Below, one piece after another: positions 32,973 through 44,810 of a stretch of DNA of 64,000 nt. Below the pieces are notes generated by a model, which ran no database searches, was not told the origin of the DNA, and saw nothing but the letters and a program-made list of their open reading frames with translations. The stretch lies in assembly GCA_025201765.1 (NCBI GenBank), contig MU623421.1, positions 62,001 to 126,000 of the forward strand, written 5' to 3'. The stretch's first letter is position 1. Each line of letters starts with the position of its first letter. This DNA comes from Daldinia sp. FL1419 (taxonomy: Eukaryota; Ascomycota; Sordariomycetes; Xylariales; Hypoxylaceae). The position numbers were made by a program, and so were the translations under genes.

Positions 32973-35900
32973 CTAACGGACCTTCACCTTAATATATGGC
33001 ACCTCCACATCTTCGTCATCCAGATCCTCAGCCACCATCTCAAAGATAAGCTCCTTCTGGTGTTCTGGAATGGGCTTCTTGGATACTGTTTCTAGAAGTT
33101 GGCTTAGCTTAAGCGGGTATCGGTCCTTTAATTTTCCAGGTGGGAAGAAACTGGCGTAAAGTAGGCTTACTCCCGAGCTCAGCATGCTAATGTTTAGGCC
33201 TCGCTTTGAGAAGTCGTCCAGTAGTTCCCGTAGAGTGATATCTTCTATCTCGAATCGGTCCCAAATCTTGTCGAGCGTGACCTTGCCGTCCGGTCCCTTG
33301 TATTCAACTTTGGGACTAGCGATGGGCTCACTGAAGCCAAAGAACGGAAGTGCAAGGTTTACAAATCCGTTCTTGTACTGTTCAATATCGTTCTTTCCGT
33401 CAATGATCTTGTACAGCTCTAGGACGACAAGACCTGTGACGAGTGCGGTAGTAGTTGCAATAGCCGGGATAATCTTTCCGGCGATGAACTTCGTCTTGTG
33501 CCTGTCGGCCTTCTCAATCTTGTAGTTGTCGGCTCGTAGGTTGCTTGCCGCTGTGATAAAATCAATATGATGGTTAGTATCATCATCCTTCTCAAATTCG
33601 ACAGGCGTTAACTTAAACCCAGCCAGCTCGCTAGGAGCCGGAAGGCTGTTAATGATATCCTGTATCTCTGAGTTGTCGTCGAATGCAGAAGCATTGTTGG
33701 AGTTCGGGTCCTAAAAGGGGTTAGCCTTGTTCTTCGAAGGAAGTATTAATTAGACAATTTACACTTACGGGGTCGTTATCGTTAGCCTGGATCTTGACAC
33801 CAGGATCAGGTGAAAAGTCAGGAACAATCATGTTATCCAACACCTTTAGGTAGAGGTCCTTGTTCGCGCCCTTAGTCTTAATGCCATAGTTAAACGCGTG
33901 GAGATTGGCAGCCGCAACGATAAAATCGAAATGCGTAGGATTCTTAGGGTCAAACTTCAATGGGTCTGGAGCGCGTTTCGGACCCGACCAGAAAGGGGTG
34001 CCACTGGAGGATACGGAATCTTTTGGGAAGTTGTAAAGGAGTTGCTGGATCGCGTTGTTGTACTGCTTCTCAAAAAGCATTCGTGCCCAGATGATGCAGT
34101 CCTCGAAGCTAAGAGGTTTGTCCGTTACAAGATAGTCGCGAATTGTCTCTAGAGTGGGCTTTTCGTTACCGCCCTGCTTAAGCGTCGTGTCGAGGTAGTT
34201 GGGCTGTGAGAGATATAGGTTTACAGTTTCGGCAGACTTCACAAAGGATGTCTCAAAAAGCTCACGAGCCCAAGCAATCGTGTGCTCGATCTTGTTCGGG
34301 AAACTTCTCAAGGTACACATGGGGAATGATACCTCCGGTGGATCCTGAGAAGAAGAATAGGATTCGGTCAACATAGGGAGGACAACCTGTGTGTTTCCTT
34401 TGGTTCCGAGAGTACCGCTCTCAAGAAGGGGTTTGCGGAAAAATACACATCGTCGGTCAACGTAAGTTCGCGCCTCTACGTTGTCCAGGGCATTTGTGAC
34501 TCCATCCAGGGATTCCCAAAATTCTTTATTGAAGATGTGTTCAGTCTCGGGGCTAACGCGATCCTTCAAGCACTCGATATGCCCCTCAAGCTCCGGGTTC
34601 ATGGCTTGCACGGCCTTAGCAGCGCAGTCACTCTTCATCTGGCCGACATCCTTGGGCCGAAACAGGAATTGACGGTTCAAATTACTCTTCTCGATCGAGT
34701 CCATATCGGTAACAATAACCTTGCCATTAGGCCCCACGCCGAGGCCGATCATAGCCCAGTTCTTGAGCATTTCACAACCGATTGCGCCCGCGCCAACAAG
34801 GAACTGCTTGACATTTGCGATCTTATCCTGGAATTCCTTACCAAAGACCGCGATTTGACCGTCATATCGAGATCCAATCGGTTTACAGAGCTCTTCAGTT
34901 CGAGCACAGCTAGTTGGGAGGGACTCCAATGAATCGAAGTAGAACCATTGCTTGATGGGATGGAATTTACCAGAGACGGCCTTTAGAACCTCCTGTGCAG
35001 TGAGACCGCCAAACAGGGCGGCCATCGGGTTAAGATCACCCTGTGCCTGATAGCTAAGTTCTTTAATAAGCTTCTCATCGATCTCAAGGTCCAACTTCTC
35101 TTTCTCGATAAAAGCCTTGACGGATGCAAGAACAACGGCAGCATCCTCTTCGTTCTTCGGTCTAGGTAGGCGGCCTTGGGACTGAGCAAAGGCGTGAAGC
35201 GCCTCGAATCCGACGTGGAGCTGTTGCGGTCGGTCAAACTTGGCGAAATCCGAGATGACAAACTCGGGATCGCGGATAGCTGCAGAAATTGTCTTGAACT
35301 CGAGGAATTTGGGCATCTTGACTTGCTGGTACAGACCCCCGCTCTTGTATTGACCAAGTCCAGAGACATCGCCGATAGAAAAGGTATAGGGGCCCTTAAC
35401 AGTCACTTTTCTGGGCTCGCTACCATTCAAGGCCTCCATGCCCTTGATTTCTGAGAATGTAACGTAGTCACCATCCTCTAAGCCATGACGAGTCTCATCT
35501 AAAGCGGAAACTAAACCTTCCTCGTCGATACCAGCTACTATTCCACTAACGGGGTTTTCACCGGTCGTATCGAGGCAAGTGAATTCGCTACCGAAGTCGC
35601 AGAATATCGAACCGAATAGTCCAAAAGTATCGGCGACTACAAAGTAAATACCCTTTGAGTGGCAGTAGTCGCCGATAGCTAGTTGTAGGTGGAGAGGGGT
35701 GTTGGTTAAGACAACAACTTGGTACTTGTCGAATTGGGATAGGTTTTCTCCGAGACTATTTAGGTATGTTATGGTTAGTTAGCGGTACTATCAATAGGAT
35801 GGCTATACTATATACCTAGGTGACTCGTGAATGCCTACGGGTGTATAAGCATTTAGTTCAGCTACACGAGGAGCGGTAACAGCATCGCGCGGCTTTCCAA

Positions 35901-36362
35901 CATCATCCGGACGAAGGAAGAACTGAGAAGATAGGTCGGCGATAGCAACAGGTGTGGGGTCGTAGAGAGTTAGACTCTTAACACCAGCCAGAGCTATGTT
36001 TTTAGAGATCTCAACACCGAGGCCTTTCAACCCGACGATGAGCACGTTAGATGCGCTCATGCGCTTCATAGCCTCGTGGCCAAGAACATAAAGTTGTCGA
36101 CTGTAAAGGGACTCGTCAATCTCGCTTTGGCCGACGACAGAGTTGTCAACCTGGACTCGGGTGACCAGGTCGACCTCGGGAATGCCCGAAGCCATTTTGG
36201 TATCCTGTATGCAAGTTACACGTCAGTTTTAGAGTATGATAGAATAGACAAGTATTCGGGTTTATGTGATTATACGTGCGATAGCCACCAAATAAATCCT
36301 AGTTGCAGTAGCACACGAGAGTACCAAATGAACAAAGTGATAGCATCGTTACTTACGGTCAT
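32973..36362 (-). CDS. UBA1: Ubiquitin-activating enzyme E1
   Basis: Adenylates the ubiquitin C-terminus with ATP and carries it as a thioester to E2 enzymes; essential and nuclear/cytosolic. Main exons are 35816-36204, 33769-35755 and 32973-33710. A 6-bp first coding exon (ATG ACC, 36357-36362) joins in frame through a 152-bp intron to give [15 protein letters not shown], 1039 aa in all; starting at the ATG at 36195 instead gives 1034 aa. Inactive adenylation half: [38 protein letters not shown]. Active adenylation half: [40 protein letters not shown]. Catalytic Cys about residue 612 in [20 protein letters not shown]. Ubiquitin-fold domain at the C-terminus (residues about 940-1039), ending [11 protein letters not shown]. 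Second splice restores [18 protein letters not shown]. Confidence 0.95.
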
Positions 36363-38211
36363 GGTTCTCTTAGGGGAGAAAGGCAAATCTCCGTTCTCTT
36401 GTTTGCGCTTCCCCAGTTTGACGATATTTTGCTCTGACGGAGCTTTCTTCTATGGTACGAATGAGATATGAAGACGCGGGACGAGGGTAGTTGGGGGGGA
36501 GAGGTAGTTAAAGCTGAACGAAGCGGCGACGAGAAGATTGAAATGTACCCAAATGGAAGAAACCGATAAGACCCCACCACCAAATACCAACAACCGGCAA
36601 CCAGCAACAAGGCTAGCTGGCAGATCAATCAGGCAAGGTAAATACGAATGACGTAGTTGGTAACTGGCCAAAAAAGAGAAATAAAGTTGTTAATAAAGTA
36701 ATGAAGGGGGGGAAGACCAGCTTTAAAGAGGAAGATGGCGAATGTTTTCCTTTAAAACCGATCCTTTTTTTTTTCTTTTTAATTCGGAAAGGTTCAAGTT
36801 TAAAAGATGAAATGCAGTTAAAATGTTGAAGAGCTAAAAGGACAAGGTGGAAAGCTCTTGCATGTTTCAAAGAAGCTAACGGTTAGCAGTTTGCCCGCCG
36901 GGTGCCTGCCTTACTTGAAGTCTTGGGACCGATTTCTCAGCAAATCATGCACTGTTATGGTGGTGGGGTTAAAAGTGGCTTAGCGATCGCGGTACCTGTG
37001 AAAGTGGACCTTAGATACTGACTACGGTTACCTTTATTGATTTAAATCGTAAATAGAAGATATTAGAAAATAAAGAAAATTATAGATATATTTCTGATAT
37101 TTACCTAATATTGGTCTTGTTATTTTGGATATTAATGAGATTGTTGAGCTGTTGTAAGATACTTGTTTGAAATTGAGTATAACTAGGTACCTACCTACAT
37201 AGTACCTATGTTAAGGACCTTCAATGTGATTGTTTTGTCAGCCACTTGCTTATTAGGTACATCCCACATCATCTCATAGACAGCTCTTGTGTGGCACCCT
37301 TTTGTGGCGTATTACTAACAACTTCTTCACGTTTCCATGGAAATGCAGGTACCCTACTCCTTCACAGTTTTGATTACACACGGTAGGTAGGTTATTGATC
37401 ATATGTGTATTAGCTGCTCTCCGACTGATGTTCTGAAATAACTCACGTAATATCAAGTCTATTTTGCATCCCTAATTTTTATAGAATTCTATTATATGCA
37501 ATGAGACAACCCATATCGATCTTACGTCTTTTTCGTAAAGTAGTAGGGCTAGATGCTATCTACCCATCACCGCACTCGAGAGTCGAGGTATCATCAGCAA
37601 TAAGTGTCGTTCAACGCATTTGTGAAGAGTAAATTGAAAATCCGAGGTTTGAATTCACACCATCGAGCCTCGGATTATCAAGCTAGAATGACGGCCTATT
37701 AAACCCTCCTCTGTAGAAAAGTGGTATATGAATACTGCGCCCGACATCCCCCATAAATATATACCTCGACCTGTATGTATAGCCAGTTGCTCCATTAAGT
37801 ATCGATAGAAACCCCATTAATCCTCCTAAAGCAGAACCCCCAACTAGACTTTCTATACTCTTCAAATCATAATCCGTGCGTGGTCGCGACAGGCCTCCCG
37901 AGTAATGAACGTGTTGTAAGCCCTGGGTATCGTAAATATGTTTCCCACACTATGCCAAATGCCAAATTCCTAGTAGAGCCATTATTCCAATACCATAGTA
38001 ATGAGTGTGAAAATAAGTAAACCTGTCTATTCGCCGCTCTACCGCCCTACCGATATCATACTATGCTGCCAACCACGTAGTTAATTAAGATAATGCAATA
38101 TAATGGCCTGGAAATCTAATTGGCCTAAAGGAAGGATGCGAATCAAATATTTAGAATTGTTTTCTCTTCTTTATGTACTAAGTTCAAATATTAAATATAA
38201 CCCTGAATGCA
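36363..38211. other. Intergenic, UBA1 promoter and GPI-protein 3' flank
   Basis: A 1.8-kb spacer. The proximal part (36363-36900) is the E1 promoter and has a T-rich run near 36766-36780. ACCTACCT patches lie at 37187-37206. The overlapping frames of 60-90 codons at 36359-36870 show no domain. The 36-bp hairpin at 37640-37675 is listed separately. Confidence 0.45.
37640..37675. repeat. 8-bp-stem inverted repeat
   Basis: ATCCGAGG and its exact complement CCTCGGAT are separated by 20 bases. It lies in the spacer downstream of the GPI wall-protein gene. It was examined as a tRNA T-arm and rejected. Confidence 0.6.
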
Positions 38212-40407
38212 TCAGAGAAGGAATAATAATATGAGGGCGAGGATGGAGCCAGATGCGGCCCCGCCATTCAAATTGGCGGGTGCTCCAGCAGTAGAGACGG
38301 GGTTAGGCGCCGTCGTACTGCCCGGTACCGTAGCGGGCGGCGTTGATGTAGGCGTGACGCTAATACTCGCTGGCGAAGTAGGAGCAGGTGCTGGGGTCGA
38401 GTTAGATTCTCTACTATTGCTGCTGCTGGCGCTTATGGCACTCGATGTCTCCGTAGAGGTGCTAACCCCCGAAGACGAGGAAGTGGAGATTTCTAAAGAG
38501 CTGAGAGAGAAAGAAGAAGTAGTCTCCAGGAAGCTAGAGGAAGATGCGCTTCCTGAAGAACTAAAAGAAGATATACCTTCCGAAAAGCTAGAAGTAGAAG
38601 TTACACTCTCTGAAGAGCTAGTAGGAGTAGTCGATTCTAAAGAGCTAGAAAAAGGAGAAGATGTACTCCTTTCCGAGATAGAACTAGAAGACGAATTCTC
38701 GGGGGAGCTAGAAGAAGGAGACGAAGACGTGCCTTCTGTAGAGCTGAAAGATATACTTTCGGAAGTAGAAGACGTACTTGTGGTTTTAGAAGATGCTGTT
38801 GTTGGGAAGGTCGGGGTGACTGAAGTCTCCACGCCCGTCAAGGTAGATGGCTGAACCCCAGCAACTGTGGTTCCTCCGCCGGCTGTGCTCGTGACATCTC
38901 CTGCGGGTCCAGTTTGGCTCGAGGCAGGACTGGTATCCCGTTCATCGCACCAGTAAAGCCATTGGTCGAATTTGCTTTCTGCGTAATTCTTAGTGCTAAG
39001 TCCCCATGTACCCCCATTGTCTACAACACATTCCTGGCAGGATGCACGATACTTCATGAAAGTAGAGGTTGGTTCACAAAGTGAAGGTATCTTCCCGTAA
39101 TTCTCCGCTATCCCGATAGCGTTCATACAAGGAGGAAAGCATTTCCCTGTCAGAAGGTCGGCGCGTTTATCAAAAGAAAAGGGTTTTCTCGCTACCGCGG
39201 TCGGATAGCCTTGTTCCGACGTGCTGGAAGATGGGTATGATGTAGTACTTGTCGGTGAGTCGCAACTGCTTGCGGTACAGCCCACGATAATTGTACCCGA
39301 AACAGTCTTTATCTCAACCCCCTCGGCTTTGGCAGGGTCGAATATATCATAAGATAACCCGAATTGTGGCGGCGCAAGATTAAAGTAGCCGTCCGTGAGG
39401 GGGTAGTATCCTATTTCATCGTCGCACCATTCAACCGGAAGATATACCGGTGCCGGCTTACAATAGCTTTGGCTCTCACAGACGTATCCCTGGTCCGGTA
39501 GGTCAGGCCAGACACTGCACCCGTCCGGCTTTGGGGGAGAACAGACGGTTCCAGGTGGGCATCCCCATGTCAAGTTAGATGTGGGTGGATAAGTGGGTGC
39601 GCTAAAGCCCGGGGAGTTCGTCGGACTAGGACAAACAGATGTAGAGACCGTCGTCTCTATTGTGGTTGGTTCTGTAGTAGTAATATATTGCGTTGTAGCG
39701 AAAGTTATGGTACTTACCACCGAATCGGTAATTGAGATCTCCGAGACGGTGAGAAATGTAGTAGTCAATATAACAGTAACAAATGACGTGATATCTTCGG
39801 TTGCAGTCACCGTAGCTGTATCTGTAGTTGCTGAAGCCGAAACTGACACAGCGGTTGTCGTTGCGGTATTTGTGATAGTCGATAGGATGCTTGTTACATA
39901 TGTTGAGATAGTTGTATAGAATGAGGTACTATACTTTGTCGTAATTACTGTACTATTAGATATAACCGTAGTTGGAATCTCAGTTGTGAAGGTGAGTGTG
40001 GCCGTAGTGACGGTAGGAACCAGAGTAGTAGCAGTTGTGGTCTCTATATCAGTAAATGTAGCGGTAGTTGTCTCTTCGTCGGTAACAGTCTCCGTATCTA
40101 TCTCTGTGCTCGTCACTGTATCCGTTACTGTGTAACTGACAGTACCAAATTTAGTAGTACTTTTCCAATTGTTAGCCAGACAGATTCCAAATACGGACCG
40201 TACTACTTACTAGACAGTAGTGGTATCCGTCTCGTAACAAGTCTCTGTAGTTGTCTCTGTAGCCGTCTCGGTGATCGTTTCGTAACAAGTTTCGGTAATT
40301 GTTTTCGGAAAACAGTGCCAGTGCGCCTCAGAGAGAGAAGCTTGCGCTCTTGTAAGCCAAGTAACTACTATGGCCGACAAGGCCCCAAAACGACGGAAAT
40401 GGACCAT
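38212..40407 (-). CDS. GPI-anchored Thr/Ser-rich cell-wall protein
   Basis: Secreted wall mannoprotein-like protein of 706 aa, two exons (40211-40407 and 38212-40135, 2121 nt). Residues 1-24 are a signal peptide (FGALSAIVVTWLTRAQA). The first 150 residues are almost pure Thr/Ser/Val/Glu: TITETCYETITETATETTTE, with the ETCYET unit used twice and many TxT steps, expected to be heavily O-mannosylated. A Cys-rich central domain (about 200-400) has TWGCPPGTVCSPPKPDGCSV, YVCESQSYCKPAPVYLP and PPCMNAIGIAENYGKIPSLC. Then comes a 200-residue Ser-rich stalk, and a hydrophobic end GGAASGSILALILLFLL fitting a GPI-attachment signal (omega site probably in NGGAASG). No enzyme motif is seen; an adhesion or wall-structural role is inference. 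The antisense frame of 215 codons at 38207-38854 is a shadow of the Ser-rich stalk. Confidence 0.85.
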
Positions 40408-43400
40408 TATAGCACGGATATAAGGGCTTAGACGATTCGCTCCTGTCTAATGTTAAATGATCCTTTGGTCCCCGGGAGCGCCCTTGTGGCGAGCGTCCGT
40501 CTAGTTATAGCGAGTGGCTTCTGTACCAAGGGTGTAATGATAAGTTAGGGGAGAAAGCGACTGATGAACTAGATGTTCTGGGACCCTTAGCTCATATCTA
40601 TAAGCAAAGTAAACGCTGGCTAGGTAAGCGAAGTCTTAGGTTTCCCTCAGTTAGAACCCGAGCAACCAAACGGGGCGATGTTTTCATGAGCTGTTTAATA
40701 TAGGGCCTGATAGGCTATCCAAAACAGTTTTCTTTGAGCAGAACCTCAACGAATGTCGTCAGCCTAGCAATAAATAGCTTGTTCACCCTTCCTAGCTTAA
40801 GGTTAAGGAGTATCCTAATTGCTTGCTTGTATATAGGAATACTATCTACGAGGAATAAGTAGAAACGTGGTTCCATGAAAAAGAGAGCAACCAGGTATCT
40901 CTAAAAAGAGGGACAACGGTATGAATAAGGCTGAGAACGCGAGTGGGCAGAAGTAAAAAATGTCAACACGAGCCATCGGCATCGACAGGTACCAAGCATG
41001 GTTGCATATCAAGTACAGAATACGGATTAGGTCTGCATAAGTCAAATCCCCACGGAAACATGTGCAACCTAAGCACCCCTGCGAAGGAAAAAAAAAAAAA
41101 AAGCTCGTCAGCTCGCCAGTTGCATCCCCGGACAAGAGTATGGAGGAGGAGGGTGACGATGTGTTGTACGTCGGTGTTTGTACCCCTACCCTAACCGCGA
41201 TGTTTAGGTTTCTCAGTCAGACTTCGTGAATAGGAGTCTAGGCGTAGTACTAACAACTAACCATGGGGGCATTATGAAAAGTAGAGCTATAAGTGAGTAC
41301 CTAGGAAGGAAAACCACTAGGTTAGGTACATACGGTATTAAATGGGAAACTAAGCGAAGCGGATGCTAGAACGAGGTATGCGGGTCGGGAAGATACCTAA
41401 GGGACGAGGCTCTTCCGCAACCAGCCGCACAACACATCCAACTATGAACCCGGATACCTTAGGAGTAGCCAGGGCCTAGGTCAGAGACGATGGCGGGTTA
41501 AGATATCAGCCAAGGCATGGGTCAGGATACGAAGGCGGGGCAAGTAGGTGGTGTACACCATCGTGCATTGCGTATCATATACTTTGCAACATATCTAGGT
41601 AGTTTCTACAGCCTCTCATTGAGGAAACTGCCAAGTCCGAGATCGTGCGTAAGGCGGGGCTCTTGGGACAGGACTGCAGGGGTATTTGAAGGATGACTGG
41701 ACGAGCTCGACGTTAACTGCACCTTGTCACGTCTTTCGTAGCCAACAACAACGTACCCCGAGGTGAAGAATGCACAAAGAGTGCGTAGAAAGTGCGCAGT
41801 ACCATCGTTCGTATGCTTTAGGTAGGATTGCCACTTGTTGATACCTAATAAGAGGCCTGCGAAAGCAATACTCGCAGAACCGAAAGAAGACCGACTATTG
41901 AATCTAGCCAATAAGGTGGCAATGTCATCACATTTGCGAAAGCATTAACAAATTTGATAAACTTGCCACTCGTTACACAAATCGGCGGTATCGAGGAATC
42001 CTCCAACCAAGGTTACTACTTCTGTAGGTCGCCGAAGGATGAGCATACTTCGTCGTTTTCTCGGTTTACGAAGTATAACGCTCTCGAGTGTAAATCCAAC
42101 ACCCCGCAATGGTAGGAATTACGCGAACGTCCCATACCCATATGCCTCGGTAATATGAACGTAGCCATAGTCGCAGATTTAAGACTATCAGCGAGGCACT
42201 TTTTGGGACATGGTCTCACGTATGTGTATACATACGCGTTAGGTATCTATACACGCTCATCGTGTCGTGTGTAAAAAGAATTTTCAAGAACCCGGAAGCC
42301 GCAAGGTTCAGTCGGACAGCTGGAAGACCATATACGGGAGGTGCCCAATCTCGAAGCGGCCAGGCGGGGTAGGTTGAAATCTCGTCACTTACATACAGGT
42401 GTGTAGCACCCGTTCGTACTATTCCAGCCATGTGGGACGGATGAGACGTTGGGAGGCTCGGGTGAAATATACACTATTGCGGTAATAACCTATGGTAAGC
42501 TTACCGCGGGAGATGGAGGAGGTCAAATTGGAAGTCTCATATGTGTAAGTCCGTGTAACCCTGTGCAACTCTCTACCCACGTATAATTCTAATAGAGACC
42601 TTGGAGACAACTTGGTGAAGGTCGTCCCGGGGTGGAACATGGAGTGGAAGATTGAAAAAGCCTGAGTAATATGGCAAAAGGCTTCAATAACAAGTGAGAA
42701 TGGCGGGACGATGTTATGAGATTACCTGAGCAAAAAAGAAATAAATAACGGATCTGTAAATAAAAACAAATCAAAATTGGCTCGTAAAAAGCTTAGTGTG
42801 GTAGTACAGAGAGCTCTCTATTGGAGCTGCTTAACTCGCAAAGGTTACGGTATATTAGATAATACGCAGATCCATAACGGGCGCTACCTGAAGTCTGAAG
42901 GACCTAACAGCCCTAAGGATAGCAGGCTTAGAGTGGAGAATCAAGAGTACCTAGGTACTTGATCAATGTATTTCGTGGCTAGCGTGGCTGCGTGGTTAGG
43001 TAGCCTAGGCTAGCTATGTAACGGTTACCTGTGTAGAATCAAAAGTCGGGGGGACAATGGCTAGGTACCTAGGTAGATTTAAAATCTACCAAACTGAAAA
43101 GAAATATTTTCTCCACCACAACTATTCCATCTTTTAATCACTTTCCAGTACATACTAGTAAAGCAGAGTCTTCGCCAAGGTTACAAGCCACTTTATTTAT
43201 ATTGTCCTAATACAGGGTTCTATTAGTTCCAGAGCGTTGGGAGGGCCGGGAAGAACCAGTCAATCTCTTGCGTACAGTCATACGAGCGTAAGATCTAAAG
43301 ACTTTGTTCCTGACCCGATATCTCGTACGGTTCGCAATGTCTCTTCTTTTTAATTGGAAAAGGCAACCCTTTCGAGCCCAGAGTTACCAGTGTAGCTTTA

Positions 43401-44810
43401 TCGACGCCGAATGTCTGTCTATACCTACTTCCAATATATTCACTAGGTACCTAGGTATGGACGACTTACAAGATACATCGACTACCTACCTGGTAGATGA
43501 GCATGAGGATTGATCGACTCTAAATATGCGTCGGGGAGCATTCAGAGAGAGTTCCCCTCGTTCCAATTCTAGCTTCTAGAGTTGTATCGACAACTCATAC
43601 CACTTCGACCTAGACAAATACGGAATATAGTCCTACCCACCATCAAGCTTACCTGCAGCCTGCAGCAAGGATGACAACTTTGCCCAATGGAAATACAAAA
43701 AAGTATTCTCACGTTATTGATATCCCAATCGAAAGAAGCTGTCCTACAAGGGTCGTTCTTTCATGTGTGCCTCTTAATTTGTGTCTTTAACGTTCCATTG
43801 GAAGCTGACCTGGTCGTCCCATCCAATGTTGGGATCGTCCAACATATTATTGACTCTTACGTACAGCCGGCCGGCCTCCTACTCGATACTCTCAGCTCCA
43901 ACTCTTGCATTTTCTCTTAGGCCTAACGCAATTGCCGTGTTCTCGCATGTTACCACATGTATCATTACATATATCATGGCTTGGTTGTGTGCCTTGCTGC
44001 ATGGTAGCCCGGACAAGAAAATACAAGAAGATATATACTAGTATTGATTACTCCACCTTACTCTTATTCTGGTCGATATATAGGTATTATATTACATCAA
44101 AGCTAGTTGTATCACCGTCCAAAGACAAGGCTGAGATTTCGAGTGAGCTGACATAGCCGGTCCAGTATACCCGGCTATCCTCTACCCCCCACCCATAAGT
44201 GGCCATGTGAATACGGGAAGGTCATCCTCGAGCCTCGATCTGCAGGGGAGGCAAAGGTTTAGACCCTTTGTTCTTCTATCTATTCAGATTGATGTGCAAC
44301 TTATAGTCCTCCAATCACTACAGATAAAAATCCTCGGAGATTGCTTCTGCCTGGTATTATGTGCCTAGCAAGGCTCAATAAGCTGTCGCGAACCCGAGTA
44401 GCTTTGAGATATCTTTTGTTCTATCACGTTCCAACTTTGTTCCGCCACGTTTTTACGGTCGTGGCCGCTGTGCGAGTCTTCTTTGTTAAGCTACTCCAAA
44501 CAAAGCACGGCTTCTTCAATTTGTCCAAAATCGTCTGAATCTTTATTCTATCAGCCTGTCGTCTTACACGATAAATCCCTTGGCAACAATATCTTGGCAA
44601 ATCACACCCAGGACTATCCGTTAGCTCTTGGATCCCTGCTGTACTGAGTATTTCATTGTTGTGGTGACTTTGCCTCGAGTTCGTTGGGTGGCCGTCTGAC
44701 CTGCAAATTCAATGCCTGTCACGAAATGAGCCTCTCTCATATTTTCAATTATCTGCACCTAAACCATTCGCCGCATTCTTCATAATCGGCAAACACAGAA
44801 ACAAGGAAAA
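40408..44810. other. 4.4-kb region without a recognised gene
   Basis: Lies between the 5' end of the GPI wall-protein gene and the start of the kelch gene. Includes an A15 run at 41088-41102, ACCT/AGGT patches near 42946-43080 and 43440-43460, and several overlapping frames of 60-101 codons on both strands (41606-41911, 42016-42640, 43687-44156). None has a recognisable domain, signal peptide with a following domain, or a consistent splice pattern. Confidence 0.45.

Noticed and set aside
37640..37675. T-arm-like GGTTTGAATTC in a hairpin
   Set aside because: No acceptor stem or other tRNA arms; it is only an inverted repeat.
38207..38854. 215-codon acidic open frame on the plus strand
   Set aside because: Antisense of the Ser-rich stalk of the wall protein; Glu/Leu-rich composition follows from reading TCT/AGC-type codons backwards.
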